Positions 52,612 to 62,363 of a stretch of DNA of 64,000 nt are shown here, piece after piece. The stretch is from Undaria pinnatifida. Taxonomy: Eukaryota > Sar > Phaeophyceae > Laminariales > Alariaceae. The DNA is taken from assembly GCA_012845835.1 (NCBI GenBank), contig JABAKD010000106.1, forward strand, positions 141,141-205,140, written 5' to 3'. Both the position numbers and the translations under genes were made by a program. A model generated the notes under the pieces. It made no database searches. It saw nothing but the letters and a program-made list of their open reading frames with translations, and had not been told where the DNA came from. The first letter of the stretch is position 1, and each line of letters starts with the position of its first letter.

Positions 52612-55266
52612 ATGAGCAACGCAGGCAAGCGACGGGCTCGCTTATTTGCGGCGAATGAGGACGACACAGGCCGCAACCGCGAAGAAGCAATGGCCAGCAA
52701 CAGCGAGGGAAGGGGAGGCGAAGAGGAGATAGACGGAGAGGGCACCGTCAGCACCGAGGGAGAGGATCTCGGAGCAGGCTCGGGCACGGGCTCCGGCAGC
52801 GGCGTAGCTTGAGTCGACGAGCCGCTAGGAAGCAGCGGCAGCAGGCAGACGCCAGCTGAGCAGCTGCTGGAAGCCGTTTTGCTGCTCACAAAAGTCTTGC
52901 AACAACAGCCAGCGCAGCAGCAACCAGCACAATAGCCGCAACAGAAGCAGCAGGCACCTCTCGTTCAGCAACAGCAACAACACCTAGCAGCACCCCCGGG
53001 TGGGCCCGCAGTACAGTAGCAACTCCAGCAGCAGCAACACCTCCAACCAGCACCCCCGGCTAAGCCCGCAGCACAGCAGCAGCCCGCAGCACAGCAGCCT
53101 CAGCAGATCGAGCCGCAGTTGCCACAACAGCCACCGCAGCTGGCAGGACAACACCCCCAGCAGGTAGTCGCCGGGCAGCAGCAGCACGTCATGCAACAAC
53201 CGCCTTACGCACAAGCTCCACACCTTCTGGGCGTGCAGTTCCCAGGATGGTGGCAGGGGGGAGGGCATCCGTTGCAGCCACTGTGGGGTGGCGTGGGCGG
53301 CCAATTTGGGAGCATGGAGCACGCCAGCAGTGTAAAAGCCCGTACCATCTCGGCGGACTCCACCAAGCGAAAAATCAGGATGTGGCAGGAAGCAGGAGCA
53401 GCGGAGATGTTTGTGCTCCGAGGTGGTCTGTTTGTGCTGCCATTGTCGTCTAGCGATTTGTCACATGTGCTCAGGTTCATCGTCGACCCTAACAAGCGGC
53501 TCATCGACATGATTACTCCCCCGATAGCAAACATCGACATAGACGCGTTTTTACCTCTGGTCGAGCCGGGAACCGCGGCAGTGCCCCGAGCCGCAGAGGT
53601 GCACTTCCAAACGTTCGTCGAAGTTCTGGTGAAAGTGACCCAACAGGGAGCAGCGGAGTCCGCAGGGGGCGTGTCGCAGGGCAGGCGGGACTTGCTGATC
53701 GAGGAATGGCAGAAAATGTCCAAGACTCTCACCGCGTACATGAACACGCATTACAACACACTACTGCCAAGGCAGCAGCAAGTTCACGAGCGAGTGGTTT
53801 TCGCGGCCAACAGAGACATCAACGACTTTTTCGGACTGGTTTTAGACGCCGCGGTTCCGGTGAAGACTGCCTTTCCCAACTCCGCCCCGCCGGAAGGGAA
53901 GTGCGCCGGGATAAATGCCCCAGCCTTCACGATGCTCCGCGAACTGACATCGCGGGGAAGTTGCAGTTTGCTGCTTCGGATGGACACATCGCTGGAAGTG
54001 CCCAGGCTGGGCGGCTCGACGGCGGCAGCAAAACCGGTCAAGAGAAAGGCAACCACAGGAGGGATTCTCCCACCAGCCACGCGGCCGCGTACGGACGGGG
54101 AACCGCGGGCGGGTTGGCCTTTTGTTTCGGGCCTGCAGCAGATGCGGACGCCGGAAGGGACTTGCCATTTCGCGTGGCGGAGGCAACAGTGCAACAGAAC
54201 CAACTGTCAATACTCGCATGGCCCGTTCGTTCAGGACGGTACGGGGGCCCGGGGATTGCCCTGCCCGCCACCGCCGCCGCCGCCGCCGAGGTACCAGCAC
54301 CAGGAGCACCAGCAGCAGCCACAGCAGCTGCAGCAGCAACAGCAGCTGCAGCAGCAACAGCAACAGCAACAGCAGCAGTAGCAGCAGCAACAGCAGCAGC
54401 CTCAGCAACAGCAGCAGCCTCCGGCCGCCGTCGCGAGGTTCAGCTTCTCGCACGGGCAGAACCAGGGGAGAAGTGGCGGAGCTCAGGGCAGGCAGGGACC
54501 CGGAGCGGGGAGAGGTGGTGGTAATTGACAGGGCGGGCCTCGCCTGATGGCGGGGCCGGACGGCAAGTGGCGCAATGCGGAGGGTGGAGTTTCGCCGTTC
54601 GTGGACACCAGTAAGTCGGTGGGACTGACTGGCGCGCCCCAACCGGGATCGGTGTCGCAAGCGGTGTTCGTGGGTGAGTCGTGTGACCGTAAATGTGCCG
54701 AGTGGGTTCTTGACAGTAGGACAACTTTTACTGACCAGCATAGCGGTAAGAAACGTAGCAACGCTAGAAATGATGGTTGTCAGTTGCCGGACTCGGTTGG
54801 TAACGAGCCGGAACAGAGTGGCGGTAGGGTCACACAGCGTTGCCAGGAGAAAGGTGAGTTGCCGAACCCTGGTAGTTTCGAAAAAAAAATCAATCACACG
54901 GTGCATAATTACTGTGGGCATGGCCAGTCACCTGTCCGTGATGGTCCCCAGTTGGGACTGTCTAAAACCAATAACGCAAGACAGGTTTACTGTGGGCATG
55001 GCCAGTTGCCTGCCTTTGATCGTTCCGAGTCGGAACAGGATAGCAGTAAATCTAGACAGCGTTACCAAGGTCATGGCCAGTTGCCTGGCCTTGGTCGTGC
55101 CCAGTCGGCGCAAGGCTTGCGAGAGTACTCAAAAGCACCGCAGGGGCGGCATGGTCACGACCAGTTGCCGGATCATGAGTCCCGGGCGGAAAATAAATTC
55201 CAGAGTCATGGCCAGTTGCCTGACGTTGGTCGTGTCCAGTCGGCGCAAGGCTGGCGAGAGTCCTGA
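52612..55266 (+). pseudogene. gag of the YR retrotransposon, in-frame stops
   Basis: One continuous frame of 885 codons from ATG 52612 to TGA 55264, broken by TGA 52810, TAG 52933, TAG 53017, TAG 54379 and TGA 54526. Layout: acidic Gly/Ser N-terminus; Gln-rich 52890-53220; a central folded-looking region about 53300-53990 with few repeats; a CX8CX4CX3H zinc finger (Cys codons at 54163, 54190, 54205; His at 54217); a Pro run; a long poly-Gln tract; and a C-terminal region with about seven 25-residue repeats built on GHGQLP (54770-55260). Gag would package the element RNA. All stops are one C-to-T change from CAG or CGA. Confidence 0.75.
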
Positions 55267-55455
55267 TAGGCAACCAACTTAGGCGAGTACGCAAAATAAA
55301 AATATGTACCCGAGTCGGGGTGACAAGTAGCCCCTTTAGATGGAAAAGAATCGTACTATACTCAAGTTCAGACATGCAATGTAACCAACAATGGCAACAG
55401 CAAAAAAGCAAAAATCGCTGAGCTGAACGGAAGATGGAATCAAACAAAGGTGTCG

Positions 55456-57573
55456 ATGGCCGCCGAAAACCGCGACCTTGCTAGAACGAAACGAGTCATT
55501 CGAGAGATGGCAGAAATAGGCACAGAGCTGTTTCATGTACGCGATGGTAGTGTGGGAGACGTGGCTGTTGGAATCGGAGGCACCTTGGTGTCACCTCCTT
55601 TCTCTCTCAGCCAAGTGGAACACTATTTTGGGCTTATTAAGGGCTTCCCAGCAATAACGGAGCTCGTAGGCATTATCAAGAATGGCGTCCCGCTAAAAAC
55701 ATTGGTCACGGACCTCGACCCAACCAGAGCAATGCAGTATGGAAATCACAGCACCGTGGCAGAACACATGGACCTAGTTTGGAAAAAACTGTATAAAAAT
55801 ATTAGACGAAATCGAGTGCTCGTGTTTGAAAGAGAATCCGCTGCCTCTTTAAAAGGGCGGCGGGTGGCACCTCTGGGGGCGGTGGTCACACACAAGGTCA
55901 GAATCATTAACGACTACTCGTTTGAGGCCGGAGCGGCCAGGGGGGAGAAGGGGGGACTGAACAGAGACACACAAACTGAAGAGGTACCAAAATGTCTCTG
56001 TGGTGACGCCCTCCCCGCACTTCTAAAGGCTCTAACAGACCTTCGATTAAGGTTCCCTAACCGTCGTATACTGTTGGCAAAGGCAGACGTAACTGACGCT
56101 TTCAGGAATGTTAGAATTGCACCGCACCAGGCACAGAACGTTTGTCACGTGGTAGACGATGTGTTGGTATCGGATTTCAGACTCACCTTTGGATGGGCAG
56201 CCTCGCCAGGGTACTGGGGCCTCATGTCCGCAGCGGCCGAACACGCCCACTGTAACACTACGGTAAATAGCGCCGTTATCCTACCAGAAGGAAAGGCCAT
56301 GATGTCGCACGTCAAAATCGTGAGGCCGTGGGAGAACGGAAGTCCAACCCGGATTCCGACCGGAGTAAGAGTTAACTCCCCGAAAAGGGGCGGGCCAAGC
56401 GAACCGTTTTTAACGTCCGTGTACGTTGATGATTTTATTATGGCCAGCGTGCAGCTCAACGCTTCAGATCAGAGAGCCCTCATAGCGTCGGCTTCTCTCG
56501 CATCAGATAACGTAAGATTCTTTGGACCAGGCGAAAAAAGTGAAACTCCAATTCTTGCCCCGAAGAAGAGCACGAATTTGAATTCAACTGTAGATGCTCT
56601 CGGTTTTACCATCAACACCCACACCATGCGAATCTCTGTCACTAAGGAAAGGATAGAAGCGATTAGACTACTCCTAGAACTTGAGTGGCCGAGTAGCAAA
56701 ACGCATGCAGGCGCGCAGGCCGTTCTCAGCATGGCCGGGAAATTATGGAACCTCACGTATGGAGTCAGAGCGGGAAGATATTTTGTCTGGCACCTTTTAC
56801 GTTTGACCGATCTTCACAAAATAGCTAAGTCGAAAGAACGGACGTGGAGAGTAGTTAAACTGGGCTGGGAGTTCCACAATGATATTGCCTTCTGGAAGTG
56901 GGCAATCGACCACAACTTGGTTAACGCTGGGGAGTCGCTTGGAGCACTTTTTTACGCACACGTACAACGAACTGCCTTACGACGATACTACTCAGACGCA
57001 AGCTTTACTGCAGTCGGGGGGTTTTGCCCAGAGCTCCAGGTGTATTGGAGATACGATCTGAACCACCGGCTGTACGAGTTTCTGCGAAAACAGGTGGTGA
57101 CAAAGGGCGAGGACGCAATAACGATCAACTTGCTCGAACTGTGTGGCATGGTAATGACAGCGTACGTGACACAAGTCCTTTTGAAAGATAGGCCGAAAAC
57201 GCCAGGAGATCCAGTACTGTTGAGAGGAGACAACGTGGCAGCAGTGTCGTGGATTAACAGATGTGGAGGATCACGTAACAGACGTGCGGCCCTAGCCATG
57301 AGATTACTGGGTAGACTGGAAATCACGAGCGGTTGGACCCATGACGCAAAAAATATTTCCGGTGTGCAGAATGTGGTGGCTGACGGCATTTCAAGGTGGC
57401 CAAAAGAACAGATCGCGCGCAACCTGCAGCCCCTCGTACACGGGGAATGGAGAGAACAAAGTATAGGTCAGAGCGGGTGCGGATTTTTCGAGACAATTCT
57501 ACAGCCCAATTTTCCCACAGAGTACATGGATGACGATGTATGGGATGCGATGACACGAACAGCAGAATCATGA
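55456..57573 (+). CDS. Reverse transcriptase - RNase H of the YR retrotransposon
   Basis: Intact frame of 705 codons from ATG 55456 (an in-frame GTG lies two codons earlier). RT copies the element RNA and RNase H removes the template. RT motifs of the DIRS/Ngaro type are visible: KVRIINDYSFE, AKADVTDAFRNVRI with the first catalytic Asp, FGWAASPGYWGLMS, and YVDDF at 56422-56436 (about residue 323) with the two active-site Asp. RNase H follows with SDASF (57000), the INLLELCG Glu, RGDNVAAVSWINR, and VADGISRWP. No methyltransferase or other domain follows. The stop overlaps the region from which the recombinase frame opens. Codon use and intactness contrast with the decayed gag. Confidence 0.9.
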   Translation: MAAENRDLARTKRVIREMAEIGTELFHVRDGSVGDVAVGIGGTLVSPPFSLSQVEHYFGLIKGFPAITELVGIIKNGVPLKTLVTDLDPTRAMQYGNHSTVAEHMDLVWKKLYKNIRRNRVLVFERESAASLKGRRVAPLGAVVTHKVRIINDYSFEAGAARGEKGGLNRDTQTEEVPKCLCGDALPALLKALTDLRLRFPNRRILLAKADVTDAFRNVRIAPHQAQNVCHVVDDVLVSDFRLTFGWAASPGYWGLMSAAAEHAHCNTTVNSAVILPEGKAMMSHVKIVRPWENGSPTRIPTGVRVNSPKRGGPSEPFLTSVYVDDFIMASVQLNASDQRALIASASLASDNVRFFGPGEKSETPILAPKKSTNLNSTVDALGFTINTHTMRISVTKERIEAIRLLLELEWPSSKTHAGAQAVLSMAGKLWNLTYGVRAGRYFVWHLLRLTDLHKIAKSKERTWRVVKLGWEFHNDIAFWKWAIDHNLVNAGESLGALFYAHVQRTALRRYYSDASFTAVGGFCPELQVYWRYDLNHRLYEFLRKQVVTKGEDAITINLLELCGMVMTAYVTQVLLKDRPKTPGDPVLLRGDNVAAVSWINRCGGSRNRRAALAMRLLGRLEITSGWTHDAKNISGVQNVVADGISRWPKEQIARNLQPLVHGEWREQSIGQSGCGFFETILQPNFPTEYMDDDVWDAMTRTAES

Positions 57574-58686
57574 ACACTTGCTCAAACCCCTCCGAGCAGG
57601 ATCATACGCGGGAGAGGGAGGGAATGAGGAAGAGGCGAAAAGACTGGTGGAGACCCTAGCGTTGGCCTCGGTGGGGGGAAGCACGCAAAAGGTGTACTGG
57701 AATCAATGGAAAACGTGGTGCCGTCTCAGGGCGATAGAAGGAAAGGGGGCGTGGCTGTTAGAAAGAGACGGAGTCGATGCGGCAGTTACAGAGCTGATGA
57801 AATTCATGGCGTTGCGATGCTTTAGCTTCAAAAACCAGAGTCAGACGGTTCGGGGTTACCTAGCAGCGATCAAGTATTTCCACAGAATGTTTGTGGGTTG
57901 GGAATTGCGCACTTCACACTGCATGGTGACAGCAGTAGGGAAAGAAATCGACAGAGCACACCGTAAGTCGGAGGTACGCCCCAAGGTAAGGAAACCTCTG
58001 TCGTGGGAACTGCTAACCAAGGGGAGGGGGTGCGTGGCCGGTGTAGAGACCGAAGGGTGGGTAGTGTGGTGCGGTCTCGCTTTGTCGTTTCATCTATTGT
58101 GCAGAGCCTCGGAAATTTGGGCGTTTGGTAATGGCCTGGTACACCCGGACTTTTGTCTGACGAGAAGGGACTTGTTTTTTTTTTGCGGGAGCGTCGCAAC
58201 TGGCGTGGGATGACAGGCGCATAGCGGACAGAGTAGAAGTGACGTTCCGCGCGTCCAAGTCAGACAACAAGACAACAGGTTGGGAGCAACGGTACCAGGA
58301 CGAGCGTAACGGTAGGGAAGGATCAAGCGACGAGGGGTGTGAGTGGTTACGGGGCCCTGGAAATAATTCTGGACCTGCTAGACCTTCACCCCGAATTGAG
58401 CGGGTCAGCACCACTCATGCCGACACGCACGGCAAGCGGGTGGAAGATTATCTCGCGTGCGGTAGCGACGAAGGCCTTGAGGCGGATGGTCAGTAGTTTG
58501 GGGAGAGACCCGACGCAGTACGCCTTACACTCAGGTAGGATTGGTGGGGCTACGCAGTTGGCGGCACAAGGTGCTTCGGACATTCAGATCCAAAGAGCGG
58601 GGAGGTGGATGTCTCTGGCGTTCATGGTTTACGTAAGAGCGGGAGGGGAGGGGGCAGACTTTGTGTCAGAAGCTCTAACAAGGTAA
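57554..58686 (+). pseudogene. Tyrosine recombinase of the YR retrotransposon, two frameshifts
   Basis: YR integrates the circular DNA. The N-terminal part (to about 58174) reads GSTQKVYWNQWKTWCRL ... VRGYLAAIKYFHRMFVGWEL and LCRASEIWAFG with the first catalytic Arg. A run of ten T (58175-58184) shifts the frame. Homology continues in another frame as RRIADRVEVTFRASKSDN, then shifts again near 58300-58340 to VSGYGALEIILDLLDLHPEL, LHSGRIGGATQLA (HxxR), QRAGRWMSLAFMVYVRAG (W and nucleophile Tyr) and ends at TAA 58684. All R-HxxR-W-Y residues survive. No ATG opens the frame near its start; it begins just after a stop at 57551, overlapping RT, so expression may have used frameshifting or reinitiation. 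Confidence 0.85.
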
Positions 58687-58741
58687 GGCGGGAAGAGAAG
58701 TAACAAGATAAGTTTCAGAGATATTCGGGCTTGCCCAATGG

Positions 58742-58936
58742 AGAAAAGTGGGGCCAGGGTTTCCGTTTTTCTCGGCGGTACGGGGCCGAAACGTAAACGT
58801 AGCGGGTTAGCCCGAAGGGTGTTTTTCCATGTTTAGTTCTGGGAGTAGGTTATCCCATTGTACCATGTGGGTGCCTTACAGGCATCATTTTACTGCGTAA
58901 ATTAATTCCACAATCCTTGAGCCAAAATATAACAAA
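58742..58936 (+). repeat. B1 split direct repeat
   Basis: Starts AGAAAAGTGGGGCCAGGGTT, ends GAGCCAAAATATAACAAA. Almost identical to B2. It joins A2 directly. Confidence 0.9.
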
Positions 58937-59155
58937 TTAATATATTCAAATTCATTTCGAATATGGAGTTTGCAATTTGAGGAGGCAAGAATGTGGAAGG
59001 GGAGAGGGGTTGTATTATAGCGGAAGGCTTTCGGTGAAAATGCCGTGGGAGCTTGACACTTCCATGCGAGCAGCGAAACGAACTGCAGAGCAACACGCAG
59101 ACGCAAGGGGAGGTGCAGCGAGCATCGGTTTCGTATTTCGGGTTTGATCGTTTTT
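58934..59155 (+). repeat. A2 split direct repeat
   Basis: Second copy of A1, lying between B1 and B2. The B1-A2 junction regenerates the sequence expected at the junction of a circular intermediate. Confidence 0.9.
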
Positions 59156-59242
59156 TCCCCACCGTCCCACCCTAACGCTCAAGAGAGGGGGGGGGGGGGG
59201 GGCAGTAAGGTTTTTAGTATAATATAAGTGTAACATAGTAGC

Positions 59243-59437
59243 AGAAAAGTGGGGCCAGGGTTTCCGTTTTTCTCGGCGGTACGGGGCCGAAACGTAAACG
59301 CAGCGGGTTAGCCCGAAGGGTGTTTTTCCATGTTTAGTTCTGGGAGTAGGTTATCCCATTGTACCATGTGGGTGCCTTACAGGCATCATTTTACTGCGTA
59401 AATTAATTCCACAATTGCTGAGCCAAAATATAACAAA
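59243..59437 (+). repeat. B2 split direct repeat, right end of the element
   Basis: Second copy of B1. It is separated from A2 by about 87 bp containing a run of about 17 G (59187-59203). Similarity to B1 stops at 59437, which sets the right end of the element. Confidence 0.9.
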
Positions 59438-59659
59438 AGCAGAATATTATCGAAGTATGAGAAAATATGGGTTTTGTACGTACGTAAGAAGTTCGACCAA
59501 TCAACTCAATGCGGTAATTCGTAGTCGTATGAGCGATAGCCTTGGGTACACCTGGCCCAGCTGTGTAGGCGACGACCTGAACGCGGAGCGCGTAGGGGGG
59601 GAGAGTCACAGCTACAGGTCCAAGGTGTGATACAGACTAGTTTATGTTCGTGCACTTCC

Positions 59660-61130
59660 CGACGATGGAAAAGTGCAAATCACCGTAGGCCGAAGCTTTC
59701 GTGGCTGCTGCTGTGCGCGGCCCTAATGTGGCTGCCTCGGATGCTACGCGAATCGAGGCAGAGGCTTATGATGCTGTCGCTGCTGTGTAAGCTGGGGCTG
59801 ACGCTCGCCGTGATGATGCTCTGGCCGCTGTGCAAGCTGAGTCCGAAGGTCGCCGTGCCGCAGCCGCTTCGGTTGCTGCTACTGCTGCGTCTGCCACCGC
59901 GGCACCATCTTTGTTCAGCCCCAATCCCACTGTGTCCGAGGCAGCAGGGGTCACATCGGCTGAAGTGCTGCTTTGGCAAAGGCAGGTGTCTGGCGAGTTC
60001 GCTCGGATAGACGGAGACGTGATTCGCCTCAAGTCCACGATGGATCGGCTGCTCGCATCCTTCGAAACCTTGCAGGATGCGGTGGCTGGTGGTGCGTCAA
60101 GAGTCGAGAACGTCGAGGCCATGTAGCAGCAGTTCATGGACAACGTTGGCGATCGGCAGCCGGCCCCACGGGACAGTGGGGACGTGAGGGAGCGCCAACT
60201 CTAAAAGTCGCAATTAACCGACGATACGGCGCTCTGGAAAACGATGGCGTCAAGAAAACATTGGGTGCTCCGCGGGCGCATACCTCCCAACATTGGCGAC
60301 TCGGCGGCGGATATCCAGTCCTTCGTAGGCGAGGCCGTCAACGTCACAACGTCAGTGGCTACCCAGCTCCTCGCGATCAGTGACTTTGACGTTCGTGCGT
60401 ACGGGCCGCGGGCGGAAGGGATGGTCGACCACCTGTTGATGGTCGCTGACCGCCTTGGTTTCTTGCGCCAGGATCTTGTGGCGGTCCTGTCTGTTGGATA
60501 TTCCCTCGACAGCGACGGCGACCGTCACTGACGGGAGAGGGTGGCAACGATCTATGCCGCCTTCACGTCAGCGTCGGCCGACCTACGCCGGCATACTCTG
60601 AGCAATATTATCCTACTCTCTGGCCCCGCGGCGCGGGCCGTCATGAGCGACATGGTAAACGACGATCTTTGCCTGTGGGTGAACGACCTCATGCGATTTG
60701 CGCAGCAATCCGTCCGCCGATCGTGCCCCCTCCGTCCCACTTCACGTTCTCGATGCCGCCCGTGCCTTCGTTCAAGCGCACGAGCGCCTTTTGCTCTAGC
60801 GGGGGAGACGTGCTCAAGCTCGTCGAAGGATTGCATGTCCCCCGCGACAGCCACAACGGGTCGTCCCAGAGAAAAAGCAACCCGGCCAGGCCCGGTACAC
60901 CAAAGAAAGAAATCGCTGCCCAGTGCCGGCAGTTAGCTTCTCTGGGCCGATGCCGGTTCTTCAACTTCAAATTCTTGCACTCGACTCCCCCGGCCGACGC
61001 CACTTCACCCGATGCCCTTCGCGATAGTGGCAGTTCGGCGGCGCCGGCTGTTGGGTCGCGAGCGTTGGTGCTGCGCTCAGAGCCCCGCGGTGGCTCCGGG
61101 AGTGGTAGTGGCGGCGGGGGTTCTGGATGA
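59660..61130 (+). pseudogene. Second gag-like frame, decayed, next to the telomere
   Basis: One frame runs from about 59660 to 60720 with stops TAG 60124, TAA 60202 and TGA 60529. It has an Ala-rich N-terminus, a predicted coiled coil (VSGEFARIDGDVIRLKSTMD and onward), then LLAISDFDVRAYGPRAEGMV and LGFLRQDLVAVLSVGYSLD. Reading then shifts to another frame (60669-61130) with CRQLASLGRCRFFNFKFLHS, a CX8CX4[F]X3H motif matching the CX8CX4CX3H finger of the YR element gag except that the third Cys is Phe. A Gly-rich tail follows. I infer a gag of a related but distinct retroelement; RT and recombinase are absent. Confidence 0.5.
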
Positions 61131-61730
61131 GGACACGGGCCCTTCCTGTCGGTTGGGCCAACGCCTAGGGGGGCGGCTGCTGAGCGTGCCGTTGGTAGAG
61201 CGTCGACGGCGCCGGGGGGCAGCGGGGGAGCGGGGAACCGGCCGGCCACCCAAGGCGTAGGGGGGGCCTGCGTGGGCGTGCGTTGGGAGCTTTGGCTGGC
61301 GATGGGGGTGTGGGGCGTGCTCGCGTGGCGGTGCCTCCAGACTCGGTCCCCTTCGAAGAGAAATGTACGGTTTCTTGTGTGCGTGTGCGTGATTTACCGG
61401 CTGACTGACTGCGTGTACAAAGGGCGGTTGCTGGCGTACGATCGGGTGCTTTGTGACTCGTGGCGGTCGACGCTTGGTTGGATGCTTGGGCGGTTGTGGT
61501 GCAATCGATGGCCGAGCAAGGCTCCGCGAGCCTCGGTCATCTCGCATCGGTAAGCTCCTCCCTCTTGAGACAGTGTCAGGGCAGCGTTGCCCGACTTACA
61601 TCCACCATCGACCCCTCACTGTTTTTGCCGCATATTAACGTGGCTACCGTACGGCACTGGTTTGGATCCGTCAAGAAATTTCCCTCTACCTCCTTACGAC
61701 TTCGCGTGTTGGCGCCGGGCGCACCAGTGG
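61131..61730 (+). other. Unrecognised subtelomeric stretch with a short frame
   Basis: A plus frame at 61460-61735 (SLGHLASVSSSLLRQCQGSV...RHWFGSVKKF) runs directly into the first TTAGGG tract. It may be the cut end of a coding region joined to telomeric DNA; no family is recognised. Confidence 0.25.
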
Positions 61731-61756
61731 GTTAGGGTTAGGGTTAGGGTTAGGGT
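61731..61756 (+). repeat. Interstitial telomeric tract 1
   Basis: Four TTAGGG units between unrecognised sequence and subtelomeric unit 1. Confidence 0.9.
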
Positions 61757-62244
61757 TATAGTGCCGCTCGGGGCGATGTGGGAATCGGGTGACGTCATGC
61801 CTAGCATAAAAAAAAAATTCAGCTCCTTAGCTAAGTCTGGGTCACCGTCAGTGGTTAGGATTTTGATTCTTTCGCGAGTTAGGGTTAGATGAAAAGAGAC
61901 TATATTTGCGCTAGCGGAATTTGGGCCAATGTTGGGAATCCACACTAAAACCAAGTCAAATTTTTCATGGAAAACAATTCTTGAGGAATGGCTTATTTTT
62001 ACGTGTTATGCTTAGATCCAAGTTTTTGTGTTCTACACTAATTTCAAGTAATTTGGATTCTAGACTAAAACCAAGTAAAAATTTTGGTGAGGAAATTTTT
62101 AGTGAAAACCTTAGTTTTGAATGATTTGCTTAGATTTCAATTTTGAGGTTTCACACTAATTGTAAGTAATTTGGGAACCACAATAAAACCAAGTCAAAAT
62201 GTAGATGAAATTGCTGTGTGGACGTATTATTGTTGAGTGTTATG
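61757..62244 (+). repeat. Subtelomeric repeat unit 1
   Basis: Begins TATAGTGCCGCTCGGGGCGA and contains TGACGTCA (61790-61797), an A run, CTCCTTAGCTAAGTCTGGGT, GCGAGTTAGGGTTAGATGAA, and repeated 'CCACACTAAAACCAAGTCAAA' type segments (about 61940, 62055, 62180), i.e. an internal 110-120 bp subrepeat. A minus frame of about 60 codons (IPNIGPNSASANIVSFHLT...) is open in this and the other two units. Confidence 0.85.
61790..61797. promoter_or_regulatory. CRE-like palindrome TGACGTCA conserved in subtelomeric units
   Basis: The perfect bZIP (CREB/ATF-type) palindrome occurs at the same place in all three units (61790, 62397, 62911), about 35 bp inside the unit, facing the telomeric tract on its left and with an A run on its right. 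A role in transcription of subtelomere or telomere repeats is a guess from position and conservation. Confidence 0.35.
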
Positions 62245-62280
62245 GGTTAGGGTTGGGGTTAGGGTTAGGGTTAGGGTTAG
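62245..62280 (+). repeat. Interstitial telomeric tract 2
   Basis: Six units including one TTGGGG variant, followed by 80 bp of unique sequence (AAAAAGGCTGACTGTCTTGT onward) before unit 2. Confidence 0.85.
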
Positions 62281-62363
62281 AAAAAGGCTGACTGTCTTGT
62301 TCGGGGCACGCGCAAACACAATTCCGCAGTTTTTGGCGTATTTTCTTACTTGGATCGACGGTT

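Larger units (their letters stand above)
52379..59437 (+). mobile_element. YR (tyrosine recombinase) retrotransposon, Ngaro/PAT type with split direct repeats
   Basis: The order is A1 (52379-52601), gag, RT/RNase H, tyrosine recombinase, B1 (58742-58936), A2 (58934-59155), B2 (59243-59437). A1/A2 and B1/B2 are pairs of near-identical direct repeats. This A1-ORFs-B1A2B2 arrangement is the defining terminal structure of PAT and Ngaro elements. It differs from LTRs and from the inverted termini of DIRS1. No DDE integrase or protease is present, as expected for elements that integrate with a recombinase. No methyltransferase domain follows RNase H, favouring a Ngaro-like member. RT/RNase H is intact; gag and YR carry disabling changes. 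Confidence 0.9.

Noticed and set aside
53842-54921. 359-codon minus-strand frame opposite gag
   Set aside because: Shadow of the gag frame (CAG repeats give poly-Leu on the opposite strand); no independent motif.
61077-61547. 156-codon minus-strand Pro/Arg-rich frame
   Set aside because: GC-rich shadow opposite the decayed gag-like region; no domain.
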